This document shows positions 25,363-34,303 of a stretch of DNA of 64,000 nucleotides, in pieces; positions within the stretch are counted from its first letter, which is position 1, and each line of letters starts with the position of its first letter. The DNA comes from UBA6163 sp031411655 (GTDB lineage Bacteria > Planctomycetota > Planctomycetia > Pirellulales > Pirellulaceae). A model generated the notes under the pieces. It searched no databases and was not told the DNA's origin. It was given only the letters and a program-made list of their open reading frames with translations. A program made the translations under genes and the position numbers. Location of the stretch: the NCBI GenBank assembly GCA_031411655.1, contig JANOBM010000122.1:1-64000 (forward strand). Direction: 5' to 3'.

Positions 25363-26445
25363 CTAGCCGGCGGCGGCGTGACGTTGTCTCAAAGCATCGA
25401 CAAAAACGGCGGTGATGATGATGACCCCCAACAAGACGTCTTGAACCTGGTTTTCCAACCCCAACGCAGTGCTACCTTGGTTGATCACTGCAATGATTAA
25501 TACACCGCACAAAGTGCCAAGTACCGACCCTCGTCCACCGCTCAGCGATCCTCCACCGATGACGACCGCGGCAATGATTTGCAACTCCAAGCCCATTCCC
25601 GCGGTAGCATCGCCTTTACCCAATCGAGCAAGGTCCACGACACCTGCCAAACCGACAAACGCGCCAGCCAATGTGTAGATGGCGAGTTTTACTTTCGTAA
25701 CGGCGATGCCACATAGTCGCGCCGTCGGCTCGCTCGATCCGATCGCAAAAACATAACGACCGAAAACGGTTCGATAAAGTACAACCGTGACGACGAGCGC
25801 CAACACAATCACCATCCACACGCCCCAGCCAAAGTTGGGCAGGATAGGCCATGCGATCCACATGGGGTCAGGAAACTGGGTCACCATCGATTCCAACCAA
25901 GGTGGTATCGAGCCATCGGGTGGGCGAATCGTGCCGCCATCCTCCGCGATCCATTTGCCGATGCCGAGAAAAACTGTCATCGTGCCAAGCGTAATGATAA
26001 ACGGCACCAGGCGAAGGACACTTACTAGCGTCCCATTGACCAATCCACAGGCAGCTCCACAAAGCACCGACATCGCAATCGAAGGTATCATCCCCCAACC
26101 CGCTCGAAGACCGACCGCGGCGACACACCCGGACAACGCGGCAGCCGTGCCAACCGACAAATCGATGCCACCTGAAATAATGATCATGGTCATGCCTAAC
26201 GCCGCGATTGCGACTTTCACGCTCTGGACGCCGACCAATCGAGCCGATCCCACGCTATTAAAATTCCCAACTCCTCCCTGATAGGCATCGGCAATCGAAA
26301 AAAAAGCGACGACGCACAACAAAGCGGCGAGGGGGCCGGCAAGGCCTGCAGCTTGCCGAAATAGACGTGTCACCCGCTCGATCGGCGTAGGCGAATTGAT
26401 TGGTTGCGAAGTCTTGTCGCGATCACTCGTTGCAGCGTTCATCAA
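25363..26445 (-). CDS. sugar ABC transporter permease (RbsC type)
   Basis: The 360-residue membrane protein has eight to ten hydrophobic segments and the marks of the ribose/xylose/galactose permease family: GGIDLSVGT, PFIITLGTM, GSSEPTARLCGI and VIGGGSLSGGRGSVLGTLCGVL. These permeases form the channel for a periplasmic sugar-binding protein and a double-domain ATPase. Neither partner gene is in the neighbourhood, so it must work with distant genes or is an orphan. The N-terminal 35 residues are polar and cytoplasmic. The sugar cannot be told from this sequence. Confidence 0.92.
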   Translation of the reverse strand: MMNAATSDRDKTSQPINSPTPIERVTRLFRQAAGLAGPLAALLCVVAFFSIADAYQGGVGNFNSVGSARLVGVQSVKVAIAALGMTMIIISGGIDLSVGTAAALSGCVAAVGLRAGWGMIPSIAMSVLCGAACGLVNGTLVSVLRLVPFIITLGTMTVFLGIGKWIAEDGGTIRPPDGSIPPWLESMVTQFPDPMWIAWPILPNFGWGVWMVIVLALVVTVVLYRTVFGRYVFAIGSSEPTARLCGIAVTKVKLAIYTLAGAFVGLAGVVDLARLGKGDATAGMGLELQIIAAVVIGGGSLSGGRGSVLGTLCGVLIIAVINQGSTALGLENQVQDVLLGVIIITAVFVDALRQRHAAAG

Positions 26446-26533
26446 AGGCCCATCGGGATGCGAAGTCGGTCAACGGAACGCGAGAAAGTGAAGAGACGCA
26501 AGGAAGAGTAGAAAAAGGCGACCCGATTACGAT

Positions 26534-27925
26534 TCAAAGGCGAGGCTGCCCCGGGATTACTTCGCCGCTGAGCCATTTTCGAACCTGGGCAATCGACTTC
26601 GCGCGAGCCTCTGTCGCGTCTGCTACGAAGCCGGCATTATCGATGATGAAACCGACCTTAGGATGCAACTCGCCTTGCGTCATCCCAATCTCCTGAAGTG
26701 GTACATGATAAATCACCGCAATCGATGCCAATGCGACATCACCGAGCGTGACATCGAGTGGTTCGCCGTCGACGGTAATCGGCGCTCTTGTATTGGCGGG
26801 CCGCTTGTCCTCGATAAATTTTGCAAGCGATTCCGCATCTGCCTTGGTTCCGAACCGCGAGATCGCTTGCATCGCGGTCTGTAGCGTCTCCACATCGCTT
26901 GTTTCGCCAAGGGTGCGCACGCCTAACGTCGATGCCGCATCCAAGTCCCACTGCATGGAATAGTAAAGAACATCGCTGCGGTTTTCAATTCGACTCCGTT
27001 TGACCCACTGGTTCATCAGGCCGGATACAGGAATGCGAAGCAAGGCATCGCGACGGATTGTCTCCATGTGCTTTTGCATGACCGACACCAATGTCGCCTC
27101 GTAGCCACCGGAAATGGCAACTCCCGGATCCACCAGCGGAAGCAAAAGTGCAACTCCGTCCGCCAACGTTGGGAACTGGTGACGCTGAAACATGTTGGTT
27201 TGAATCTTAGTGGCCGCCTGATCGAGTGCAACGTTTCGGTCTCGAGTCGAGCCGTCGAGCGACGCAACCAGTTCGGGGTGGATTCGCAAGATCTGAACGA
27301 ACAATTCGCGTATCGCTGGCGAGTCACCAAGGGTCGCCTGTACCGTCAGCCAACCCTCAAAGTCACCACCAAAGTCTTTCCCAGCCAAAAACGCGGTGAC
27401 TCGCGCTTCAAAGTTTCCGCTGGTCAAGCGGGCGAGGGTGGTCGAGGCTCGTAACATCAGTTCCGCATCGCCACCTTGCTCCATGGCGGCGCGTAGATAC
27501 GGCACCATCGGCATGCCGATTCGCAAGATCTCGCCAGTCGCTTTTTCGCGCTGGGCAAAGGTCGCAGCACCGAGCTGAGAGACCAGTTCGACAGCTGCGG
27601 CATCGGCATCCGAAACGGTAGGAGTCTCATCCTGTGCGGATGGCTGGGTGTCAGAGGGGGGCACGTCACCGGCCTCGGAAGCACCGGCCTCGGAAACACC
27701 GGCCTCGGAAACATCATCCTGGGTGATATCGGGCGTGGCAGCATCGGGCGTGGTTGCATCGGGTGGCTGACCAACCGCCAAACGCGGCGAGAGTGCCGTC
27801 GAAAGCGACAAGCCAAGCAAGAATGCAAGCCACGGCTTTGTCCTTGCCGCCTGCAACGAAAAAACCGTTGGTCGTTCCACCGATTTGTAAGTCTTCACGA
27901 AACTCCCCCGAAGATCATTTCTCAT
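26534..27925 (-). CDS. secreted protein with HEAT-like repeats, unknown function
   Basis: From ATG 27925 (GTG 27937 is possible) the 463-residue product has a hydrophobic leader near residues 25-50. A low-complexity stretch of DATTPDAATPD and SEAG repeats follows. A helical domain starts VELVSQLGAATFAQREKAT, close in style to VEQLGSDQFLRRQSA in the protein encoded at 23887. No PDZ domain follows; the C-terminal half is helical and unrecognised. The two genes flank the permease gene on the same strand and may be distant paralogues. The repeat-coded stretch is built from 15-bp units. Confidence 0.8.
   Translation of the reverse strand: MRNDLRGSFVKTYKSVERPTVFSLQAARTKPWLAFLLGLSLSTALSPRLAVGQPPDATTPDAATPDITQDDVSEAGVSEAGASEAGDVPPSDTQPSAQDETPTVSDADAAAVELVSQLGAATFAQREKATGEILRIGMPMVPYLRAAMEQGGDAELMLRASTTLARLTSGNFEARVTAFLAGKDFGGDFEGWLTVQATLGDSPAIRELFVQILRIHPELVASLDGSTRDRNVALDQAATKIQTNMFQRHQFPTLADGVALLLPLVDPGVAISGGYEATLVSVMQKHMETIRRDALLRIPVSGLMNQWVKRSRIENRSDVLYYSMQWDLDAASTLGVRTLGETSDVETLQTAMQAISRFGTKADAESLAKFIEDKRPANTRAPITVDGEPLDVTLGDVALASIAVIYHVPLQEIGMTQGELHPKVGFIIDNAGFVADATEARAKSIAQVRKWLSGEVIPGQPRL
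27669..27772. repeat. two adjoining coding tandem arrays of 15-bp units
   Basis: Three units of ccggcctcggaaRca (27669-27713) encode the SEAG repeats. Two to three units of atcgggcgtggyagc (27728-27772) encode the TPDA repeats. Being 15 bp long, gain or loss of units keeps the reading frame, so the length of this linker could vary between strains. Confidence 0.8.
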
Positions 27926-28211
27926 TTCGGTTGCCACCGAACCGACGCACAGCTATTCTAGCGTGAAGTTACAGGGATTTGCGGCCGCTTGCAGCCTCCA
28001 ACTGCTAAAGAGCCTCCGACCCCGATCGGCCCACGTCGCTGCAATCGCTCGCGGATCATCCATTCCCCGGCGTTTGCCGCCGGATTTCTTGGGCTGGCAT
28101 CGGATTCGTCGTGAAATCTGGGCGTTGCCACCATTCCCGTGAACTGCCACCCATCCTTCCTTCGATTGATGGGCTGATCGATTCACCCAATTGTCCAAGG
28201 CAATGTTGTTC

Positions 28212-29486
28212 ATGGCAACGGATACCAAGCCCAACCAATCCACGCGAGACTCGTCAATCGAGAGCCTATCGATGGCGAACCATTCGGCTCCGAACATGCC
28301 TCCTCAGAGCATGTCGACGCAAGGTATGTCCACGCAGTCGGTTCATGCAGGCGAACTTCGGCAGAAAGCAGAAGGCGCGATTTCAACACCGATGTACTGC
28401 ACGTCAACTTTCACCTTCGAATCGACCGATTCGCTGTTGCGTTTCGTCGAGGGTGAAGAGGAGCGTGAAGAGTATGGCCGTTATGGCAATCCGAACGAGC
28501 GCTCTGCAGAACGGAAACTCGCGGCGCTCGAAGGTGCGGAGACCGCAATCCTGTACAGCAGTGGCATGGCTGCGATCGTCGGCTTGCTCATGTCGAAGCT
28601 TTCATCCGGTGATGAGATCATTTTCTTTGATCAGTGTTATCACCGTAGTCGCGAGTTCTGTTCGAAGCACTTGGCTCGGTTTGGTGTGATTACCCATCAG
28701 GTCAAAACTGGTGATTTCGCGGCGATGGAGGCGAAGATCAACCCACGTACCAAGATGCTGGTCAGTGAATCCCCAACCAATCCCCATCTCACGGTCATCG
28801 ACCTGGAGCAGTTTGTTGCAGTCGGTAAAGCCAACGGCGTGGAAACACTCATCGATGCGACGCTTGCGACTCCATTCAATCTACGACCGATCGAACACGG
28901 CGTTGACTATGTTTTACACAGTGCGACCAAGTACCTTGGTGGCCATAATGATTTACTAGCTGGTGTGATTTGCGGCTCAAGCGAACAACTTGAATCGGTG
29001 CGCAACTTGCGCGGCATCCTCGGTAGCGTCAACTCACCTCATAACCTTTACCTGCTTGAACGCGGTCTCAAAACGTTCTCGCTGCGGATGGAACGTCACA
29101 ACCAAAACGGTATGCGCATCGCTGAGTTCCTTGAATCGCATCCGCGAGTCGAACGCGTCTATTATCCTGGATTGCCATCGCATCCATCGCATTCTATCGC
29201 AGCGGCACAAATGAAAGGCTTTGGCGGCTTAATCACCTTCACCGTTCGCGATGCCGATTGGAAGGAAACATCCCGTGTGGTCGATGCGACGCGAATCGCG
29301 AGAATCGCCCCGAGTCTTGGCGGTGTCGAGTCGTTGATCGAACAACCGTTGGTGATGAGCTACTATCACTGCACGCCGGAGGACCGTGTGCGGTACGGTA
29401 TCAGCGACAACATGATCCGTTTGTCTTGTGGGATCGAAGATACTGCCGACCTCATCGCTGATCTTGATCGGGCCTTGTCCCAATGA
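28212..29486 (+). CDS. PLP-dependent Cys/Met metabolism enzyme (cystathionine gamma-synthase family), first copy
   Basis: Several in-frame starts exist between 28191 and 28212; ATG 28212 has AAGG eleven bases upstream. The 424-residue product has an N-terminal tail of about 40 residues rich in Ser, Met and Gln. The fold type I PLP enzyme follows: YGRYGNPNERSAERKLAALEG, YSSGMAAI, HSATKYLGGHND with the PLP lysine, and SLGGVESLIEQP. The family makes or splits cystathionine, or adds sulfide to acylhomoserine; the exact reaction is not clear. Its TGA overlaps the next start as ATGA, so the two related enzymes are coupled. Confidence 0.88.
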   Translation: MATDTKPNQSTRDSSIESLSMANHSAPNMPPQSMSTQGMSTQSVHAGELRQKAEGAISTPMYCTSTFTFESTDSLLRFVEGEEEREEYGRYGNPNERSAERKLAALEGAETAILYSSGMAAIVGLLMSKLSSGDEIIFFDQCYHRSREFCSKHLARFGVITHQVKTGDFAAMEAKINPRTKMLVSESPTNPHLTVIDLEQFVAVGKANGVETLIDATLATPFNLRPIEHGVDYVLHSATKYLGGHNDLLAGVICGSSEQLESVRNLRGILGSVNSPHNLYLLERGLKTFSLRMERHNQNGMRIAEFLESHPRVERVYYPGLPSHPSHSIAAAQMKGFGGLITFTVRDADWKETSRVVDATRIARIAPSLGGVESLIEQPLVMSYYHCTPEDRVRYGISDNMIRLSCGIEDTADLIADLDRALSQ

Positions 29487-30652
29487 AATCGCAACTCCAG
29501 TCGTTCCGTACGCGGGCAATTCACGTCGGAAATGAGGTTGATCCAGCGACCGGTGCAGTGGTTCCACCCATTCACTTTGCCTCGACGTTTCGCCAGCCAG
29601 GCGCGGGGGAATGGGGAACGTTCGACTATTCGCGCAGCGGCAACCCAACTCGATCGGCGTTACAAGCGACACTTGCGTCCTTGGAAGGCGGGATCGGTTC
29701 ACTCGCGTTTAGCACCGGAATGGCGGCCATCCATTGTGTCACGATGCTGCTTTCCCCGGGTGACGAGATCCTTGCAGCCAGCGATATTTATGGAGGTGCC
29801 TACCGCTTATTTCACAAGATCTGTGACCGGGCAGGAATCGGCGTCTCACTGGTCGACTTCACCGATCTTGATGCCGTTGCGGCCGCCATTCGCCCGGAAA
29901 CCAAATTGCTCTGGGGTGAAACGATCGGTAACCCCAAGATGTCGATTCTCGACCTTCCGCGGTTAGCAAGTCTTGCAAAACAGTCCAACGTCTTGTTCGG
30001 AGTCGACAATACCTTCGGTACCCCAGCATTACTGAGGCCACTGGAACACGGGGTGGACATTGTTATGCACAGTGCCACGAAGTTCATCGGCGGCCACAGC
30101 GATTGCTTAGGCGGAACACTTGCGGTGAGCGATCAATCCCTGCTTGATCAGCTCTACTACATTCAAAACGCAACTGGCGCGGTGCTCGATCCAATGTCGT
30201 GTTTCCTTTTGGCGCGCGGCATCAAGACACTCGACCTACGCGTTCGTGCCCAATCACAGACGGCAATGCAATTGGCACTCTGGCTGCGTGAACACCCTCG
30301 TGTGAAACGTGTCCTTTATCCGGGACTTGATGAACATCCCGGACATGCACTTGCAGCCCAATTGATGGATGATCATTTTGGCGGAGTATTGACGTTTGAG
30401 CTCGATGGCAATAAGGCTCAAGCCGCCGAAGTTTGTGAGGCCACGAAACTATTCTGTCTCGCAGTAAGCTTGGGCGCAGTGGAATCGCTGATCGAACAAC
30501 CTGCGAGCATGTCGCATGCCAGCTACGCGCCCGCAGACCGATTGAGGTTCGGCATCACGGACGGGTTGATTCGGCTCAGTGTCGGCTTGGAATCGTTTGA
30601 AGACCTGCGAGATGACCTGCAGATTGCGATGGGCCGTCGCGAACCTGCCTGA
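29483..30652 (+). CDS. PLP-dependent Cys/Met metabolism enzyme, second copy
   Basis: The 389-residue protein is a paralogue of the one encoded just upstream. It shows FDYSRSGNPTRSALQATLASLEGG, FSTGMAAIHCV, DNTFGTPALLRPLEHGVDIV, HSATKFIGGHSD (PLP lysine) and SLGAVESLIEQPASMSHA. The last motif, with the Ser-Met-Ser-His-Ala ending, is usual for cystathionine gamma-synthase and gamma/beta-lyases. The pair could provide both steps of transsulfuration (for example synthase plus lyase), but I cannot assign which is which. No methionine-type riboswitch is visible upstream of the pair. Confidence 0.9.
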   Translation: MKSQLQSFRTRAIHVGNEVDPATGAVVPPIHFASTFRQPGAGEWGTFDYSRSGNPTRSALQATLASLEGGIGSLAFSTGMAAIHCVTMLLSPGDEILAASDIYGGAYRLFHKICDRAGIGVSLVDFTDLDAVAAAIRPETKLLWGETIGNPKMSILDLPRLASLAKQSNVLFGVDNTFGTPALLRPLEHGVDIVMHSATKFIGGHSDCLGGTLAVSDQSLLDQLYYIQNATGAVLDPMSCFLLARGIKTLDLRVRAQSQTAMQLALWLREHPRVKRVLYPGLDEHPGHALAAQLMDDHFGGVLTFELDGNKAQAAEVCEATKLFCLAVSLGAVESLIEQPASMSHASYAPADRLRFGITDGLIRLSVGLESFEDLRDDLQIAMGRREPA

Positions 30653-30722
30653 GGCGAAAAACCGATTATCGCGAGACGGCTAAAGACGCCGGCGGCAACC
30701 CTTTACCAAAAGCGATTCCACA

Positions 30723-31166
30723 CTAGCTGTACTTGAGCGGCAAAATCACTTCGCCGTCTCGCCATGCTTCGATGAAACGGGGAAGACTAGGAAGTACATC
30801 GATCGCCTGGACGATCTCATGACGATCCATCCAATGGAATTCCGCGACTTCAGCCAAATCCGGGACCGGCACGGCCTCGTCATCCAAGTGGGCACACCAG
30901 AAAGCGAGCTTGGTACCCCAAGGAGTCACACTGCGCCAACAACAGCCGATCGGTCGGACTTCAATCGACAATTCTTCTTGCATTTCACGAACCAATGCTT
31001 GCTCCTCCGTCTCACCAAACTCAATGGTCCCACCGGGCAGACAGAGTTTGCCGGGCGCCGTGACATGGATGCTTCGACGGATCGTCAACAGCTTGTGTCC
31101 GCGCATCATCACCCCGACGACACCGCGTTTGCCCTTCGTGAATGGTTTTGGTGAAGTCATGGTCAT
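30723..31166 (-). CDS. Nudix hydrolase
   Basis: The 147-residue protein carries the Nudix box G-x5-E-x7-REMQEELSI, preceded by PGKLCLPGG, so the metal-binding Glu residues are all present. The last position of the core before the hydrophobic residue is Ser where Gly is common, a tolerated change. Such enzymes split nucleoside diphosphates linked to another group; the substrate cannot be inferred. The gene is divergent from the nucleotidyltransferase gene at 31361. Confidence 0.9.
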   Translation of the reverse strand: MTMTSPKPFTKGKRGVVGVMMRGHKLLTIRRSIHVTAPGKLCLPGGTIEFGETEEQALVREMQEELSIEVRPIGCCWRSVTPWGTKLAFWCAHLDDEAVPVPDLAEVAEFHWMDRHEIVQAIDVLPSLPRFIEAWRDGEVILPLKYS

Positions 31167-31360
31167 CCGAGTGACGGTGGCCCGCCCCGCATTCGTGCGG
31201 GGGATACCGCGAAACGCTAGGTGAATGAGTAGGATCGAAGTTGCATCGGCCTCTTGTTTTTACAATTTAACGCGGTTCGAATCCTTTGCAGATACCGCTT
31301 GACAAGCCTTTGCCTCCGTAGCGGGCTGATTCATTTGTTCCAACGCGCCCCCCATCGTTC

Positions 31361-32635
31361 ATGATCGACTTTTCAACTCCCGTCGCCGCCCAAGCATTGG
31401 ACGTCGTCCATCGACTCCAAGAACGCGGGTTCGTTGCCTATTTCGCGGGGGGTTGCGTACGCGATGCCTTATTGGGGCGAGTTCCCAAGGACGTCGATGT
31501 TGCGACCGATGCGACGCCCGATGCCGTACGGGAACTATTTGGAAGACGCCGAACGCTTGCCTTTGGTGCTTCGTTCGGCGTCATCGGTGTCATGGGTCCT
31601 GCGTTGACCCCCACCGAAGTGGCGACGTTTCGTAGCGACGGCGAGTACTCCGACGGCCGACGGCCCGATTCCGTTCACTTCGGTTCTGCTGAACAAGACG
31701 CCCTCAGGCGAGACTTTACTATCAACGGAATGTTTTTCGATCCGATCAAAAAGCAGGTGATCGACTTCGTCGGCGGACAGCGCGATTTAGAAAACCAAAT
31801 CATTCGCGCCATAGGCAATCCCGAGTTTCGATTCAGCGAAGACAAGCTGCGGGTGCTTCGCGCCGTTCGTTTTGCCGCTGTCTTGGCATTTGCCATTGAA
31901 GGCGAAACGGCGAATGCAATGGCACGGTTCGCTGCGGATGTGAGCATCGTCAGCGGCGAACGCATCGGCGCGGAATTGCGCCGAATGCTTGGAGGCCCAG
32001 GCACCGCGACCGCCTTGAAGTTGCTGGAGAAAACGGAGCTGTTGAAATGGATTTGGCCAACTCTTGCGTCCCGCTGTACCGACAACCATTCGTTTCGATC
32101 CGATATTCATCGACTCGCAACGGCGTCGTCCCAGGAAGCGTTTGTCCCCACCGTTGCCGCTATCGCCCTTCGAATCTCGCAAGAAACGTCACTACCCATT
32201 AGCGGCTTTTTAGGCGAAATCAGCGACCGATGGAAGTTGTCGTGCGAGGAACAGCGAGGAATCGAGCAGGGAGCAAAGTACCTCCAAACGGTGCTGCGAG
32301 CCGACGAGTTGCCATGGTCCGTCGTCCAGCCAGTCCTTGCTTCCCGAGATGGCCAAAAGGTTGTCGCGGCCGCAAGAATCTGGGTTTCGGCATTTAACGC
32401 GTCAGCTAGTGGGCTGCAGTTGTGCGAGGACCGCTTGGGTTGGCCGAGCGAACGCCTGGCCCCAATGACGCTCGTCACCGGCGACACACTCCGCGATCTC
32501 GGTCATGTCCCGGGCCCCGCATTCCGTGACGTTCTTGCAGAAGTTCGCAGGCAACAGCTTGATGGACGCATTAGCACTCCGGACCAAGCCATCTCACTAG
32601 CCAAAGAACTGCTGTCCATCGACGGGGCCCCATAA
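31361..32635 (+). CDS. cca: CCA-adding type tRNA nucleotidyltransferase / poly(A) polymerase family
   Basis: The 424-residue protein has the class II nucleotidyltransferase head: FAGGCVRDALLG, KDVDVAT with the two catalytic Asp residues, RRDFTINGMFFDP, and the DxxR-like RAIGNPEFRFSEDKLRVLRAVRF. The C-terminal helical part is diverged and has no HD phosphohydrolase motif. The family either adds CCA to tRNA or adds poly(A) tails. Since the one tRNA gene here lacks an encoded CCA, a CCA-adding enzyme is needed in the cell, but this gene alone does not prove which activity it has. Confidence 0.88.
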   Translation: MIDFSTPVAAQALDVVHRLQERGFVAYFAGGCVRDALLGRVPKDVDVATDATPDAVRELFGRRRTLAFGASFGVIGVMGPALTPTEVATFRSDGEYSDGRRPDSVHFGSAEQDALRRDFTINGMFFDPIKKQVIDFVGGQRDLENQIIRAIGNPEFRFSEDKLRVLRAVRFAAVLAFAIEGETANAMARFAADVSIVSGERIGAELRRMLGGPGTATALKLLEKTELLKWIWPTLASRCTDNHSFRSDIHRLATASSQEAFVPTVAAIALRISQETSLPISGFLGEISDRWKLSCEEQRGIEQGAKYLQTVLRADELPWSVVQPVLASRDGQKVVAAARIWVSAFNASASGLQLCEDRLGWPSERLAPMTLVTGDTLRDLGHVPGPAFRDVLAEVRRQQLDGRISTPDQAISLAKELLSIDGAP

Positions 32636-32754
32636 GCAGGCCTTCTCATCGACTCTCCCCTTGATAGATGCATAGGCGAAGCATCGGCACCACCTGGTCT
32701 ACCACCTGACCACGTGGTCCCCGAACTTTGCTGCTAAACGTAGCTCCCTAAGTA

Positions 32755-32777
32755 GGGGCTCTCAAGAATGGAGCCCC
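32755..32777. terminator. hairpin after the nucleotidyltransferase gene
   Basis: The arms ggggctc and gagcccc enclose tcaagaatg. There is no T-run, so termination is uncertain. It lies 120 bases past the stop and 56 bases before the Fur-type box. Confidence 0.4.
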
Positions 32778-32832
32778 CGAGTACGCGGAAACAACCATTT
32801 ACTTGCCGCTTCCTTGAGCATCCGTACAAAAA

Positions 32833-32847
32833 TGAGAATGATTCTCA
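32833..32847. promoter_or_regulatory. Fur-type operator upstream of hemP
   Basis: The 15 bases tgagaatgattctca form a perfect 7-1-7 inverted repeat, the minimal arrangement of the Fur box (consensus tgataatnattatca, with two symmetric changes). It lies 119 bases before the HemP-type start codon and follows an A-rich stretch. Iron repression of the HemP gene is the natural reading. Confidence 0.75.
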
Positions 32848-32965
32848 GTAGAGGATTGCATTCGTGCTGGTTATTGGCAAGACTATGAGTGTTGAAAGAC
32901 AGTGTTGAAAGACGATGGGCGCTTGATCGCGCCTCGCCCAAAAACTCTTTTGCCAACCAGCCGCC

Positions 32966-33355
32966 ATGCTTCCCTCCCCTGACGACGAACCTGAAGACAG
33001 CGAGTTGTCTCGAGAGCAGCCGAGCTTGGCCCCAGGTGCGATGGGGGATGAAAAGGCACTATCAACGTCGGAAGGCCGACCCACGGGACTGCTTAGCAGT
33101 CAGGACGCCAACCCGGCGATAGGATCAACGGTGCCCAACCCTATCACGCATGCGCCCGGCATTACCGCCTCTGCAATCGGCGGTAACACGCCTGTGACCG
33201 GCGCGGGAACCGGCGTGCCGGAGGCAATGACGCTTCCAAAGATTGTCAAATTTGATTCGTTGGCGAGGTGCGGCGGTGAAATCTGGATTGAAAATGAGGG
33301 CCAGATCTACCGACTTCGAAAAACGCGGCAGGGCAAACTGATTCTCACCAAGTGA
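32966..33355 (+). CDS. hemP: hemin uptake protein HemP family, with long N-terminal extension
   Basis: Of 129 residues, the last 35 match HemP: CGGEIWIENEGQIYRLRKTR followed by QGKLILTK, the invariable YRLR-x-TRxGKLILTK ending. HemP proteins are usually about 60 residues, so residues 1-92 are an unusual acidic, Ser/Pro/Gly-rich and probably disordered tail. HemP-type proteins go with haem or iron uptake and in some bacteria activate haem receptor genes; the molecular role is not settled. The Fur box upstream supports iron control. No receptor gene is near. The gene ends two bases before the end of the convergent TerB-like gene. Confidence 0.82.
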   Translation: MLPSPDDEPEDSELSREQPSLAPGAMGDEKALSTSEGRPTGLLSSQDANPAIGSTVPNPITHAPGITASAIGGNTPVTGAGTGVPEAMTLPKIVKFDSLARCGGEIWIENEGQIYRLRKTRQGKLILTK

Positions 33356-33357
33356 AA

Positions 33358-33936
33358 TCAGTCGTCGGCGTGGAGAACACCCGTCAACTGCTTGATCGTG
33401 GTGGCCTCCAGGTCACTTACTGTTCCAAAACCCAAGACGCCACCGGAGGCCTTTGCCACTGCGGTCATCTTTTTCACAACGTCATCGATGTAGGTTCGCT
33501 TGGATGCTTCTGCCATCGTCGCCAGCAAACCGTGTGTGTAACGCTTCCAGGCATCCGAGAGTTCTTTCGTAGGACGAATTCGCAACCAGGAGGCAAGCAA
33601 TTGATCGGCGATCGAATTCTCGTGAATTCCAAGTTTTCTCGCTTCGGCGACGATCGACGCGCGTTCATCGTCGCTCACGCCGCGATCGGCCCACGCCACC
33701 AGGACCATCGGCACCAGGGCCAAGGCTACCAAGCTCTCGATGGTCACGCCTTGGTGACCGAGTTCAGCTAACAACGTTGGATCGGTGATTCCTGCTTGAT
33801 TCGCGAGTTGCTTGCGACTGGCCTCATCTTGAGCCTCCGCCCTCATTCGCTCGATCAAGGTCGCGTCGAGGTCGCGAAAAAAAGAATCTTCAAGCGCGCG
33901 TCCGCGTTGCGCGAGGGAATCGTGTTCGTTGGTCAT
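33358..33936 (-). CDS. TerB-like domain protein
   Basis: The 192-residue, mostly helical protein has a central segment LVALALVPMVLVAWADRGVSDDERASIV, the pattern of the TerB-like (tellurite-resistance-associated) fold with its acidic DG/D-rich turn between two helices. The C-terminal part ends with a Gly-rich stretch and a helix. No other ter gene is close, so tellurite resistance should not be assumed. It has no signal peptide and is probably cytoplasmic. Confidence 0.72.
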   Translation of the reverse strand: MTNEHDSLAQRGRALEDSFFRDLDATLIERMRAEAQDEASRKQLANQAGITDPTLLAELGHQGVTIESLVALALVPMVLVAWADRGVSDDERASIVAEARKLGIHENSIADQLLASWLRIRPTKELSDAWKRYTHGLLATMAEASKRTYIDDVVKKMTAVAKASGGVLGFGTVSDLEATTIKQLTGVLHADD

Positions 33937-34303
33937 GGTTGCAGCCTGATGAATTAATCGGATCGGACACCGAAATCCCGGGTCCCGGACGATTCAAAAA
34001 CAATTGGGGTCGAGGCTTCGAATTGTATAAACAAAACGATCGTTGGCATACACGGTTTAGCGACGTGTTTTCTGCGAGACGATCTCGCACGGGTTGTGCG
34101 ATGTGGCGCGCCTGCAAATGTAGAAAACGACGAATTCCTGGTGCCAACTGACGACTCAAAGCTCAAAAAGGGGATCTGACCGTCATTTGCACAGAAGGCA
34201 GGGACGCTGGGGTTGCGGTACAGCGATTGCGTTGGCATCTTTTGACAGTCGGCGACGGTGTTTCCGCGCGACCGAATGTCACCACTCCTCCAGGGAATAT
34301 CCA
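33937..34303. other. 367-bp divergent intergenic region
   Basis: It separates the TerB-like gene from the small cytochrome gene. Short frames on both strands have no recognisable features. I see no clear promoter, terminator or RNA gene. Confidence 0.4.

Noticed and set aside
27938..28211. SAM or SAH riboswitch ahead of the cystathionine-family genes
   Set aside because: I looked for the conserved cores and saw none.
31262..31310. tRNA-like ggttcgaatcc motif
   Set aside because: No T stem, anticodon arm or acceptor stem can be formed round it.
33358..33936. Tellurite resistance locus
   Set aside because: Only a TerB-like fold is present, with no other ter gene.
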